Below, one piece after another: positions 37,069 through 49,312 of a DNA stretch of 64,000 bases. Under the pieces are notes generated by a model. That model was given only the letters and a program-made list of their open reading frames with translations. It made no database searches and had not been told where the DNA came from. The stretch spans positions 526,478 to 590,477 of the forward strand of contig JALECJ010000003.1 of NCBI GenBank assembly GCA_023515745.1. Reading direction: 5' to 3'. A program made the position numbers and the translations under genes. The first letter of the stretch is position 1. Every line of letters starts with the position of its first letter. The stretch is from Amoeboaphelidium protococcarum (lineage: Eukaryota; Aphelidiomycota; Aphelidea).

Positions 37069-38907
37069 TCAGTACTCGTTGATAATGCCACTCAACATCT
37101 TAGCCTCCTTGATGTAGTCAATCTGATCAACAGACATTACACTGCATCTCACGCGCATCTCCTCATTGTAATTCTCCTGCTTTACTCGAACATTAAACAG
37201 ATACGTCTACCAAGCAGATTTCGCCAGGATAGAGTCAAACGCCTCAATATTGCCATTCTCTTTCATACGATTCAGTTCATCGGCACCCATTCCAATCACA
37301 CTCTTACCAATGTCATTAAAAAACTGGAACCACGCTGTACCAGATGCATCCAACACTGGACAATTGAAGATATAACGATACTCACAGCGATCAAACGTGC
37401 GGCGACACTTTTCACAACGCCATGAGGCACCTTCGCTAATCACCTTCTTGTTACATCCTTCGCTAGGGCACGCAGTATACCACAATGTCTTCTCACCATT
37501 AATCTTACCAATCGTGGCCTTCACTGTAATGTAATCAGGTTTATCGTTCTGACCGAGGCCTTCATCGGCAATTTGGGCAAGTTGTTTTCTGACACCGCTC
37601 TTACTTTGACCAACCTCCCCAGTAGTTGAGATGGAAGTGGCATGTGCCGACTAACCAACACTGTCGAACCAACCTTTGAGAGTGTACGCCTCAGGTATAT
37701 CCGGATTCTGCTGAATGACAGAGGATGGTGAGGCACTCAGAGTTCTACCTCCAAAGTCGGACACTTTGACACCTTTGAAAGCAACGACTGGATAGTTCTG
37801 AGCATCAAACTGCTCGGCAGTGGTGCCCCATAGAGTCATCTTAACAGTGGTATTGCTCTTGTCCACCAGAGTAATATCTCTCTTGGTCAGCTGGCGGTTA
37901 TTGCTCTTGGCAACAATCTGCTACACCTCACCAACTTCTTTAACCACGGCAATGATATCGACAATAGAATCTTTCACAGCGTCATTCAGCTCTGCAATCT
38001 CCACAAAGTTGTAACGTACAAATGGAATCTTGGAAGCGTCTTCAGCATCCAAACATGGACTTACTTCGGTAGAATTCTCAAAAGTGATTTCGTAATCATT
38101 CTACACAAAGCTGCCAATTTTTCTAGCCGGCTTCACCTGAGCCTTTGAGACATAGTACACTTTGCCTTACTCCAGGACATTGTACAACTTATCCACAGCA
38201 TCATTGAATCCGGTAGCTTTGATTTCACCAGATTCATCAACGAACGTGACACTGAACAACTTTCCCTCACCTCTCTGATTATTCCACACTCTAACGTCAG
38301 ACTTGGAAGAGACACGAACTTTGATAGTCCACTTGTTGATATACGGATTCAGAGACTTGATGGGCTAAATATGACCAAACATGGCATCTTAATTAGAGGC
38401 AGTCTGCGGTTGTTGTTGCTGATATTGCTAGCCTTGTTACTATTATTAGTTGGAAGACGATGAAACACCTCCAGTGTTACCGTTAGAAGGACGTGCCATT
38501 GACTGCGCTTAACCTGTCGTCTACTACCTTTGCTATTGGAGGCGGAGAGCATTTTCGTCATACAGCACGGGAGCGCCAATCTTTTGAGAGTGATTGCCCA
38601 CTTTCTCCAAGTCCATTGCAATGAAGATCTTCTTATTGTTAATCTCTTGACAGACAAACTAACGCAAAACAACAATGTTATTAACTTCCAGCTGTGAGGC
38701 CAGAGCATTCAAATTCACCGGCAGAACCACAGCACAGCAGTGCTAACCATCAGACAGCACGATCCTGAATCTATCAGCATTGCTCTAATTGCCAATGTTC
38801 TTCACATTCAACACCTGCAAAAATGCCGACTAGTATTTGGCATCCTGCTTACATAAGTCCTGGTACATGGCAGCCACCATGCCTTCAGTTAGTTGTGGGA
38901 CGCTCAT
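37069..38907 (-). CDS. RPA1: replication protein A large subunit
   Basis: One exon of 612 residues, close to yeast Rfa1 (621). The N-terminal RPA70N domain ([25 protein letters not shown]) leads to a Gln-rich linker and the DNA-binding domains: DBD-A ([35 protein letters not shown]), DBD-B ([23 protein letters not shown]), and DBD-C with a zinc site CPSEGCNKK ... [10 protein letters not shown] and [18 protein letters not shown] coats single-stranded DNA in replication and repair. TAR codons occur mainly in the Gln-rich linker, which reads QQQQPQT. Confidence 0.96.
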
Positions 38908-39227
38908 TTCTACACGCTTACGTTTCAAGTAGTATTGAGTGAAACCGATATTTCACAAAAGGTAAGAAAGAGAAAGAGAGAAAGAAGAGAAATGGAGAGA
39001 GGTTGACTGGTTGGCCTCATTATTGCGAGAATATTGAGACGCGCTTAGAGCACATGAAACACTGAAACATTTATGGGAATTTCATCAATTCGCATTAAAC
39101 ACTTCCAACGGGGCATGATTGCATGATTGTTCCATCTCGATGCAACACGATTTGTTAATTTTTACAGTAGAGTTTCATTTTTGTATTTTACTTTTGTATT
39201 GACGCGCTGCTAGAATATCACTTAGAT
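38908..39227. promoter_or_regulatory. divergent intergenic region, RPA1 and Crinkler promoters
   Basis: 320 bases between two divergent start codons. It has purine-rich tracts (AGAAAGAGAGAAAG near 38960) and two CGCG motifs. No frame. Confidence 0.35.
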
Positions 39228-41555
39228 ATGGAACTGCTTGGAGAAGAAATTATCGTGTTTTATGAACTTGTGCACATCAAAGGTGGGGGAGGTAATGTGG
39301 TTGAAAGAGGCAAGTATGTGCTTGTAGGCTAATCGGCTTCTATATCTGAATTATGCAAAGCCGTTGTAAAACTGCTCAATCTTCCTGATAGCACGCTCAG
39401 TAACATGAAGGTTTATCTCAACAATAGATAATTTTAGAATAATATTGAGTGTCCTATGGACTGGACATTGGCTGACTTGATTTCCGCAGGGGCATCTGTC
39501 AAAATGCCCGTTGTCATATCTGTGCTTGATCGTATTCTTGGTGCTTGCAACTTTTCTACGTCTCCATTGCCTATGCTGGCGTTTTAAGAGTATTAACACG
39601 TCGCAGTACAGCTGGTGGATTGTGATATTGTTATGTCTTGGAGTCTAAAGTCTTAGAGATGTACTAGACGATGCCCGAGTTGTCTTTTATCTTTGTAGAG
39701 GGATCTTCAGGATGTGGGAAGTCTTAATTGGCCATGACTCTATACCATAAAAGTAAGGTGCCGAGCTCGTTACGTAAAGTTTATTACTTTGTTTGTGAAA
39801 GGTTTGTGGATGCAGCCACTTAGAAAATTTACCAATACTTCAAGTGTCCGTCTGAATTGTTCATGGAATGTATTTACCAAGATTTTTATTCTAATAATCC
39901 GCCTAGCTAGTTTCGCAACGATTTGATTAATGATAAGCTGTACGTGTTTGATTTTATTCGGCAGCTTCTCTTCGAGGACATTTATGGTAAAAAACTCCAA
40001 GTTCAAGTAGGATAGCTCGAAGGCGTGGAACTTTATGATATGGTGAAGACCAGGTTTGATGCTCGCAATAGGCCAATTGTCATCCTAGATGAGTTCTTGC
40101 CGCGCAACGTAAATTAGGACGAGAGCAATGAGCGATTGCTGAACTTTATTCGAAATTGCTTCTTGGCTGTCGGCATCACAGTCATTTTAATGGGAACAGA
40201 TGCCAAAGTTGCTAATATGATGCAGCGCAATGAGTTTAGCAGAGGTGAAATAGATTTGCCGCGGTGTTTTATTTACTCGCGGCTGCCCAAAGTTCATTAA
40301 TCGTTATTTCAAGACGACTCATAGTAAAGCTTAATGGTTTAAGATTCTTTGCAATTCACGTCCCTTGTTCGCTTTATAGGCGAAAAAAGTGCTGTCATAG
40401 GAACTAGATACAGACAAGGTTTTGAGAATTTTGTTCAAAAAATTTCTAGATTATAAGGGTATTGGCTAAGCTGGAAATAGGGTTGGACAGGTTGGATAGG
40501 TGGCATTGACTTTGAATGTATGCCATACTGCTAATAAAAATTAGGAGTCCACATATCTCATTCATTGTCACTATGGACGATTGCTACTTGACTAGGAGCC
40601 AACAGTTCTCCTTTGCAATGGGATGCTTTAGAATTCGATTGATAGGTCTTATTGGTGCCCGAAATCGGCGTTTCCATCCCCTGAAGATGACTTGCTGTTG
40701 CATTTGGTTATGTTGGGAGGACTTGGATATAGAGCTATCTATCGGGGTGTGTCAGAATGTCCTTTGCGAGTTCGATTGAGGGATTTGCTGCAAGACACTG
40801 AAGCCAGAACCAGTTTGAGTTTACTCGATTTAAAGAATGCTCATCAACTCTCGAATGATGGTCAATGGCTAGAGGTTCTACTGGCATCTGCAATTTGCTT
40901 GGCTTCTCGTTAAGGTGGAGTTAAGGGCATTAGGTTAAAGGAATTCTTCAAGCATTTAATGTTTGAGCTACACCCAAAGGACATTGACTTTGGGGATCTC
41001 ACATTGAGAAATGATCATTTAATCGATGAATTTGATCATTTGCTTGTGCCGTTTTATTCTGCTCCAGGTGCTCAGTGGCCTAATTACATTATTGACAGTA
41101 AAGAATTTAATTGCAGAAACTGGGACCGCGTTGTAAATGGTCAGATGCTGGATGCGTGTGGAGTTTTAAGGGAAGTTGATTGGGTAGACGGGGGCAAACA
41201 GAAGACTGTGTTATAGGCAGAGGCTAAGTGCTGGTCTACTTAAATCAGATCGGATGAAATGAGGAAGATGTTAATAATAAGGATTAACGAGGATTCTGAC
41301 ATCTCTTTATTGGTGGGAACTATATTTTAAAAAAGTTACTTTCAGCGTGAGTCGATTGCATAGTTTATTAGAGAGGAGAATTTGGACTTGTCACAATGCA
41401 AGTTCTTAAAGCTGTCGTAAAAGAATGGTGTGGCGTGCTTTAATTATGTTGACGGTTTAATTGACTAAATTTACAGTGGAGAGAAGCGTGCTGCTGATGG
41501 ATAAATAGTTTACAAGAGGTTGGCTGTACTTATTGAGATTGGTAATTAATTGTGA
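39228..41555 (+). CDS. Crinkler-type effector: ubiquitin-like header, NTPase, restriction-like nuclease
   Basis: Four exons inferred (39228-39599, 39644-40263, 40325-40499, 40545-41555) give 725 residues in phase; introns are short (44, 61, 45 nt) and their ends (GAG, CATAG, ATTAG) differ from the TGTAG of housekeeping genes. Intron 1 could be 39606-39643 instead. Residues 1-100 resemble the ubiquitin-like CRN header (VYLNNRQFQ). Residues 130-450 are a P-loop NTPase: FVEGSSGCGKSQLAM (Walker A), IVILDEFLPRNV (Walker B), then SRPLFALQ. The C-terminus has CGVLREVDWVDGGKQK followed by AEAK, the ExK pattern of restriction-endonuclease-like nucleases. CRNs were described as NTPase-nuclease proteins delivered into hosts or used in conflict. 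No signal peptide is visible. Confidence 0.72.
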
Positions 41556-42079
41556 TGCTTCAGAATTGTAATAAATTTGCATTAAGATCAAGTGGGCAAA
41601 GTCATAAAATATCTTTGAACAGCAAATATCTAAGTTTGCGTCTTTGTGGAGCATTAAATGTTAATCTTGATGCACTGATGAGCCTAGTATAGTATACGCG
41701 TCACAAGTGACAAATGTGGGACGTTGATTGCACTAAAAATACAAATCTTTGGTATAGAAGGAATTTTCTTTTAACTTTGTTAGAAATTGCTGATACCATC
41801 TTGATGTCATTCAGCTTGTATTCTCTGTCTCACCCGTCAGTGACGAACTGAACTGAACCGTGCCGTGTCTCAGTCCCGTATGCATGTTTGAAACATGTGC
41901 GGTCAACGTGTCGTCAATATTCTATTCATCATTCAGATGACTCATCAGTCAACCTTGCGCGTGAATGTTTAAATATCTCGAGAATGAATATACTGTCCTT
42001 TTCAGATTCGCTCCTCTTCAATTTTCCATCACAGCTTGTACTGTACATTCGTTTTGATTGAATTTGATACAACGCTAGC
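41556..42079. other. intergenic region upstream of the FAD oxidase
   Basis: 524 bases. No gene seen. It contains an ACGCGTCAC motif near 41698 and a Cys/Arg-rich minus-strand frame of no known family. Confidence 0.35.
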
Positions 42080-43912
42080 ATGGTTAACCTGACAGCTTCT
42101 TTAGTTTTAGCTGTTGTCCTCCTGTGTTGTTTCATCATAAACGTAGTTGAATGTCGCCCGAACCCACCCAGAACTATCCGTCCTAAAAATCCTTGGGCTC
42201 CTACGAAGTTGCGCCGTCACAGAACTGTTGCAATAGTCGGCACTGGACCTGCTGGCCTATCCGCTGCAATGGAGCTGTCTGAACGCGGATATGATGTCAC
42301 GATTTTTGAGAAGCAGTCGTATTATGGCGGCCGTGTTCACACTCGTAAGGTTACTCCAAAGTATGCATAGCATCCTCTGAAGGAGACTGATGTATTTCAA
42401 GTGGAGCATGGATATCATGCTTGGTTTCATAATTATTGGAATTTCAAAGACATTTTAAAGCGTATTTGTCAATTTCCTGGCAAGATCACGGAGCACAATG
42501 GTACGGAGCCGACTTTCACAACATCGTTCGGTCTGGTTAGACGCTAACACTACAAGTATGCTGTCCCATTGAAAGATGAAACTATTGAAAGCCGTGGATA
42601 CTATCCGTACAATCTTATTCGTCTCATCTTGGACAGTGCCAATATCAAGATTGCAGATGCGCTGAATTCTTTGCTGATGGTGCCTGATTTGATGTTTTAT
42701 AATCACAAAAAGACAACAAAGTATCTGTAGGGTAAGACATTTTACAAGTATGCGCGTGAGAGAGCTATTGCAGAACGCTTTCTAAGAGCATTTATGCTTC
42801 CAGCTATATCTGTCACTTTGAATGAGAGAAGTACGTACTCTGCCGCAGAGTTAGTGACGTTGTTTCACCTCTATTTTATCTCTAGTCCGAAAGCGTCCTA
42901 TCGTTATTCGCCATAAGAGCCTCATTCTAGAGCTGTATTTGATCCATGGGTCAGTCATTTGAAAGCGAATGGTGTTAAATTTCGTATGTAGACTGAAGTG
43001 TAGAGCGTACAGTTCAGTGGTCATTACGCCAGAGGCCTGACAGTTAATGGTTCCACAGTGGTCTAATAATTTGATCATATTATTGTTGCAGGCACTATTC
43101 CGACGCAACAAATGTTGTTAAAAAATGCCACTTACACTCTGAATTCTATCAACAGAGCTATATCTAAAAGAGCTGTCCAGAAAATGAGAGAGCATGTTGA
43201 TCAACTACCTGTCGCTCCTCCGTATAGAGTGCTCCGCGTTTGGTATGATGGTTATGTAAACAGTGCTAATCCTACCGTATCTAGAAAAACTGGTCGTTCA
43301 AAGTTTTAAATTCAAGACGAAGTCAATGGGCAGTTTACTTTCGGAAGTGCAGATCCTTTTTCTAGTGATGAAGATGAAATGCAAGACGCTGATGATGAGG
43401 AATTTTATGAGCCTAAAATTATTGAAACTCCTGAGCATCGCCCAATAAACTTGGTCGTGCTGTATCACCAACTGGAGACCGAATCACTTGCATGGAGTCG
43501 TAAGAATAACGGTTCCATTATAGAGTATCATGTATATACTCTACCTGAACAGTTTCGCAACATCACAGATGAACGCGAAATGTACAGAGTGATTTAGTTT
43601 AGAGCTGAAGAGATATTGCCGTAGCTGAAACATGTCAATGCTATTGGTTACACCATGACTGTCGGCCACGATTTCCCATAGTTTGATGCTGCATATGATC
43701 ATGTCCGCCCAACTTCTGATACTCCTAGCAGGTATGGCATGAAGAACTTTCATTGGGCTGGTGACTGGTTGGCAACTCCGGAATATCCTACATCTTTGAT
43801 GGAACGCGCCGTTACCACTGGGCGAGAGGCTGCCAACTTGGTCTTACTTCATGACAACGTGAGATAGGCTCCCATCATTGCGACGACTAATCATGGACCA
43901 GGTTTGATATGA
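42080..43912 (+). CDS. secreted or lumenal FAD-dependent amine-oxidase-like enzyme
   Basis: One exon of 610 residues. A signal peptide is clear ([18 protein letters not shown], then IINVVEC), so the enzyme enters the secretory pathway. The FAD-binding site is [21 protein letters not shown], followed by YGGRVHTRK. The C-terminus carries the second FAD motif [22 protein letters not shown]. Overall the layout fits flavin amine oxidase/phytoene-desaturase-like enzymes; the substrate cannot be predicted. A Asp/Glu-rich loop ([15 protein letters not shown]) is inserted near residue 430. N-glycosylation sites (NGT, NAT, NGS, NIT) suit a secreted protein. It lies just upstream of the SQR gene on the same strand, with 151 bases between. 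Confidence 0.85.
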
Positions 43913-44063
43913 GAATACTTTATGATACCTAATCTTTTAACTGATCTGTACACTTTTTATTTCATTTGATTTTTTATAATACACTGCTGTGTGACTTGAA
44001 TAGTATCATAGTTGCGCCACAATAAGGCATGCTTCTCCGTTGATTTAAAAACATTTAATCAGA

Positions 44064-45374
44064 ATGGCCAAAGTTTTGATTATAGGAGGCGGTACTGCTG
44101 GCATCACAGTGGCATCCTAGCTGGTGAAGAGAGTTCCTAAAGTTAATGTAACTATTGTGGAGCCATCAGAAATGCACCATTATTAACCCATCTGGACTTT
44201 AGTTGGCGGTGGAGTTTCAAAGCTGGATCGAATGGCGTAAAGATCAACTGCGGATGTTATAAAGAGTATTGGAGGTAATGTGACGTGGATATAAAGCGAA
44301 GCAGTTGAGGTTGAAGCTCAAGATTAACGCGTAATTTTGAAGGATTCTAGTCAGTTGAAATATGACAGTTTGGTTCTAGCGACTGGATTTTAGTATGATT
44401 TTGATGCTATAGCTGGACTGAGAGAAGGATTATTCGCCAGAACTTCCTAAGGTGACTACAAGTATCCCGTGTGCTCAAACTATGTCGACAATGGTAAAGG
44501 TGCTCTAAAGACATTCAACTTGATAAAATAGGCTCGTAATGATGTTCAAGCCGTATTCACATAACCAGCGACTCCTATAAAGTGCGCGGGAGCACCTCAA
44601 AAGATCATGTACTTGGCAGATGATTACTGGACGCGTCATAACATAAAGCACTCTTGTAAATTCGTATCTGGAATGGGAAAGATATTTAGCGTTGATAAAT
44701 ATGCTCAATCACTTGAAACTATTTGTAAGAGTAGAGGGCTTGATGTCATGCTGAACTTGGATCTAGTTGGGATTGATCTGGACTCGAACACTGCTCTATT
44801 CAAACCACTTTTGAATTCTAATACCGATCAGATGTCGACAGAGCAGAACGGTGTTGTAAAGGTCAAGTACGACATATTGCATGTCACACCAAAGATGAAA
44901 AAATCCGCGTTTATAAAGGCATCTGGTCTCGCTAATGAGAGCGGCGCCGTGGCTGTGCATGAAGAAACTTTGTAACATTTAACGTATCCAAACATATTTT
45001 CACTGGGGGACTGTGCCGGATTATCAGTGTCCAAGACTATGAGTGCCATCACTGCTTAATCTGCTGTCGTTGTTGACAATTTGATAAGTCAATTGCAAGG
45101 GAAAGAAGCTATAAGCAAATATGATGGGTACACTAGCTGTCCGCTTGTAACAGGATAGGACAAGCTCATTTTGGCTGAATTTAATGGTTTCCCATCTAAA
45201 GGTAATGTGAGGCCTCATGAGACGTTTTGGTTTAATTAGGCAGAAGAGCATAAGTTTCCCTACTTGCTAAAGAAGCACCTGATGCCTGAGCTGTATTGGA
45301 ATCTGATGCTTAAAGGCATGTGGACTGGCCCTTACACTATACGGCATATGTTAAATCCACTAAAACGTGACTGA
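44064..45374 (+). CDS. sulfide:quinone oxidoreductase
   Basis: One exon, 436 residues, similar in length to fungal HMT2 and animal SQRDL. It begins MAKVLIIGGGTAGITVASQL, with the FAD GxGxxG, then the SQR-typical PSEMHHYQPIWTLVGGG. The redox-active Cys residues are in PVCSNYV and IKCAGAPQK. SLGDCAGLSVSKTMSAITAQ and the C-terminal membrane-associated region (KHLMPELYWNLMLKGMW) also match. The enzyme oxidises sulfide at the inner mitochondrial membrane and passes electrons to ubiquinone, so this organism has a mitochondrial respiratory chain. Only a very short N-terminus precedes the FAD motif, so the mitochondrial signal may be internal. Confidence 0.95.
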
Positions 45375-45625
45375 TAATATGATAAGTAGTTAATAAGTAG
45401 GTAATTTCTGTATTAAGTCTTGAAAGTTTATCATTGATTAGGCGCTGTAATAACATCTCTCATTTAATTTTCATGTACCGGTAATGCTGGCTTTGAGCTG
45501 TGTAATCTTAGCCGAGTGATTACTATATCAATAGAAGGTAAAGCACGTTAGAATACATTTGAAACAATAATAATGCAATACAATTTTTAATATATATTTC
45601 GCACAATGATATCTCATAAATGTGA
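45375..45625. other. convergent intergenic region
   Basis: Between the SQR and PCCB stops. It should hold two terminators; I see only AT-rich tracts near 45580-45600. Confidence 0.35.
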
Positions 45626-47209
45626 TCATAATGGAATGTTGGCGTGCTTCTTCTTTGGATTCTCCAGCACCTTGTTACGCAGCAGCTTCAAGTTCTCAAT
45701 AATCAATCGCCTAGTAGTACGTGGCTCAATGATATCATCAATATAACCGCGCTAGGCAACAGGCAGAGGATTAGCAAACTTTTCAATGTATTCAGCCTCT
45801 GCAGCCGCACGATCAGCCTGACGTTTGAAGATGATTTCCACCGCACCTTTGGCGCCCATCACTGCAACTTCACCAGTCGGCCAAGAGAAGTTCAAATCAC
45901 CACGAAGATGCTTCGAGGACATGACGTCATACGCTCCCCCGTACGCCTTTCTTGTTATGATAGTAATCTTGGGAACAGTAGCCTCTGCATACGCAAATAA
46001 TAATTTGGCACCATGTCTGATAATACCATTATGTTCTTGATCACAACCGGGTAAAAATCCCGGAACGTCCACCATGGTGATGATTGGGAACTGAAACGCG
46101 TCGCAGAAACGCACGAATCTGGCAGCCTTCACAGATGCGTCAATGTCCAACACACCGCTAGAGTGTAATGGCTGATTACCAACAATACCGACAGGTTGGC
46201 CATTCATACGAGCGAATCCGGTGATAATGTTTGGAGCATAGTGCTACATCGTCTCAAAGAAGTTGTCATCATCCACAATACGATGCACAACTTCTTTCAT
46301 GTCGTACGCCTTCGTGGAGTCAGTAGGCACAATATAGTCAAGGCAATCATCTTCACGCTCCGGGTCATCGTCAGTGTATCGCACTGGAGGCTTCTCATTG
46401 TTGCTCAGTGGCAGAAAGTCATAAAACTCTCTCATCCTGGCCAGTGCCTCAATATCATTATCAAAAGCTCCATGCGCCACTCCACTAATCTCAGTGTGAG
46501 TTTTGGCTCCACCCAACTGCTCCTGTGTAACATCTTCATTCGTGACAGCTTTCACCACCTGAGGGCCAGTCACAAATAAGTACGAGATATCCTTGACCAT
46601 AAATGTAAAGTCTGTAAGAGCGGGCGAGTACACAGCTCCGCCAGCACATGGGCCCATGATAAGACTAATCTGCGGAATTACACCGCTAGCCATAACATTA
46701 CGCTAAAAGATCTCTGCATAACCAGCCAGCGACTCGACACCTTCCTAAATACGAGCACCACCACTATCATTCAAACCAATAACAGGAACACCGGCGCGCA
46801 TAGCCATGTCCATAATCTTGCAAATCTTCAGCGCATTCGTCTTGGACAGAGAACCTCCAAACACTGTAAAGTCTTGACTGAACACAAATACTGGTCGCCC
46901 ATGGATTGTGCCTTGACCACACACCACACCATCGCCGGTAATCTTCTGCTTCTACATTCCAAAGTCATTGCATTGGTGCTCAATGAAAGCGTCCGTCTCT
47001 CTGAACGAGCTATTGTCAAGTAACAAGTCGATTCTCTCGCGCGCAGTTAGCTTTCCCTTCTAGTGCTGACTGTCAATCTTTTACTAACCTCCGCTCAATA
47101 ACGCTTCAGCTCGCTTGTCTTATACACGCTTCCATAGTTGTGCAGCGGTTGGATACACTGGACTAGGTGTAGCACTTGAGAACCTTTTCTTCACCAATGA
47201 CTTCAACAT
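45626..47209 (-). CDS. PCCB: propionyl-CoA carboxylase beta chain
   Basis: A single exon of 527 residues, near the human length (539). The start [18 protein letters not shown] is basic and Ser-rich, consistent with a mitochondrial presequence. The carboxyltransferase fold is clear: [94 protein letters not shown] and [18 protein letters not shown]. Together with a biotinylated alpha chain it turns propionyl-CoA into methylmalonyl-CoA in mitochondria. It converges on SQR and faces an unrecognised gene across a 514-base divergent region containing a perfect inverted repeat. Confidence 0.96.
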
Positions 47210-47723
47210 GGTCCTTATTATAGTTCTGGCCGACCTGACTAGTGCTGTAGTTAAGCGCTAGAAGTGAAGCCGTGAGAAGTCGCGCGAAACGTTTCGTGTT
47301 TCTCGTTTCGCGCACTCTTTCTCTCTTTCTAAGCGCTTTTGACGCGTGTGATTGTAGGAAATGAATAGACATGATCAGTAGCGAAGCCAGCTGTAGCTTG
47401 AAACTACTGAGCTTAGTTACTAGTGATGGAGTTTGTGAGGCTTAACGAAGATAAATTTTGGTGAAGCCAGCGTACTTAAAAAAATTGGCTACGCGCTTGG
47501 ACATGATCTCCGCGCCTATAAAATCAGTAAGGAGGGAATAGCTTTCATCTTGCCCGCTGAAGGATAAAAGAACTAGATACATTAAAACTGGAAACTTTAA
47601 TAAAATACAAGATTGCTTCTTTATCTATATGGCGAAAAGGCTATAAAAAGAAGCCATCAGACTGCTGGGTTGACTGGACCTCCTCTGTCAAAGTATAAGA
47701 ACAACTTCACTCTGCCACAAGGT
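47210..47723. promoter_or_regulatory. divergent intergenic region upstream of PCCB
   Basis: Contains an inverted repeat with 10-base arms at 47282-47291 and 47304-47313, a CGCG cluster, and a GACGCGTGTGA at about 47341. It should control PCCB and the gene at 47724. A frame on the minus strand (47163-47372) overlaps the PCCB start and is not coding. Confidence 0.45.
47282..47313. repeat. perfect inverted repeat (10-bp arms, 12-nt loop)
   Basis: GCGCGAAACG (47282-47291) is mirrored exactly by CGTTTCGCGC (47304-47313). The left arm overlaps the palindrome GAAACGTTTC. In DNA it could bind a dimeric regulator; transcribed, it would form a hairpin in the PCCB 5' leader, 73 bases from the start codon. 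Confidence 0.6.
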
Positions 47724-49118
47724 ATGGCTCAAGGTAAGAAGGTGTTTGGCGTGGCAATCGGCCGCCATAGTGGGTGCAATGTCTAAGATTGATCTGGTAA
47801 AGGACGTTCTCTTGCCGTCAGATGGTGAAGGTGGTGTACATCAGAGTGCCAAGGATGGGGCAAGTTATCAATACCTCGGCCTCTATCATGGAAACGGGCC
47901 TCTGGAAACCACAACTCTCGGCAAATCTTCGGGATATTCTGGCAGAATTTATTACCAGATCCCCTTTGATTTGAAAGCTTGTGGTGCTGGACAACATGAC
48001 GTTGTAGTAATTGCTGGCACCCATTCGCATAACTTTGGATCTGGCAATGCAACGTACATATCTGAATTTGCTGAATGCTTTGCCGCGAAAGCTCCTCTAC
48101 CGCTGAAGAACGTGATTTGGCGTTTTCCGGGACCACTGTTGTTAATGGCAAAGTGGTCTATAAGCCAGTAGTAGTCAATATGGAGAACTTGTTGTCTATC
48201 CTCGTCCATGGCCAAATGACTGGCTCAAGACTTCTTAATGATGGTCTGATAAGGCTGGGCTATAGTTGGGCTGGTGGGATGCAGGCTTAATATATACTTG
48301 GTCCTATGCCGGAACTACTTACCCCTAAATTTACTCTGAGTACTTTCTGCTTCGGCTTCCGGTGCACACTGATTGCTGCCATTGGAGTTTAGGTACTGCA
48401 GGCTGGTCACAGTTTAGATTGTCATTTTTGCCGATATTATGACTTGCTATGTCTTAATATTCTTACGTTCAGAGAGGAGTTGCAATTCAACTAGCATCTC
48501 CGTTATCTAGGTCGTGACAATATGGCAGACTACAAGTATGCATGGATTGAGTCTGGTAAAACCAACGCAAGAACTGCTTCTGAATCAAAGATTAAGTAGT
48601 CGATTGCACGCGTTGGCGCTGATCCGGCGATCGCGAACCCGAATCTGTATCAGTTTCTGGCTTAGGTGGTGGATGCATAGATAAACGAGAAGAATGACTC
48701 TTATAATAGGCATGATTATCTCCATAAAGTTGAATACAGGACGAGCAACGTGGAGTGCACGCTTATAGATCCTTCTAGTCTGGAACTTCACCCGGAGTAC
48801 GACAGGGATTGGATGAAAGTTGAAACAAAAAGTTTTCTGACTAAAGACAGTTAGTGCCTAATCAAGTTCCTATCTGGTCATCTGGAGGATTAATATGACA
48901 ATGATTTAGTCTCAATATTGAATGACGCGTAGTTGGGTCATATGAATGCATTACTCACGATTCACTACAATAAAGTGTTATTTCTTGATAATCTTACGTT
49001 TAGAGAGGAGTTACAATTTACTTTGCGCCTCCATTATTTAGATCGCGATAATATGGCAGATTATAAGTATGCGTGGAAATCGCGGTAGACTTTACTGCCC
49101 AATAGATATGGCATTTGA
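47724..49118 (+). CDS. unrecognised protein with two copies of a 31-residue module
   Basis: I cannot place this protein. Three exons (47724-47733, 47771-48053, 48092-49118) with short introns of 37 and 38 nt (acceptors CATAG and GAAAG) give 439 residues in phase; the first exon codes for only MAQ plus one base, so an upstream exon is possible. Residues ~4-100 are Gly/Ser-rich (VGAMSKIDLVKD, GRIYYQIPFDLKAC, THSHNFGSGNAT). The middle has membrane-like or Cys-containing runs (CFGFRCTLIAAIGV, CHFCRYYDLLC). Two copies of LTFREELQF..HLRYLGRDNM, differing mostly at synonymous third codon bases, lie at 48453-48545 and 48983-49075. The intron style matches the Crinkler genes, not the housekeeping ones. 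Confidence 0.55.
48453..48545 (+). repeat. coding repeat, copy A
   Basis: 93 bases encoding the LTFREELQF...DYKYAW module. It aligns with copy B at 48983-49075 without gaps. Confidence 0.75.
48983..49075 (+). repeat. coding repeat, copy B
   Basis: 93 bases; differences from copy A are mostly at third codon positions (for example TTC/TTT, TTG/TTA, GAC/GAT, TAC/TAT), showing that the protein was kept after duplication. Confidence 0.75.
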
Positions 49119-49312
49119 TTTCGTTGCAAAAGACGAGCTACTTGACATACTGAATTTCTCACGCGATATTCTCTCACTGGACATAACTGGTGAGCAAATC
49201 AAATCGAAGGGACTGTACAAGCTTAAAGTGATTTGGTATATTTTAGCCTTCAAAAGCCAAGTTTATACAATTCTGAATTCAATGAACTATGTATTAATGA
49301 TCAAAAGTCTAA

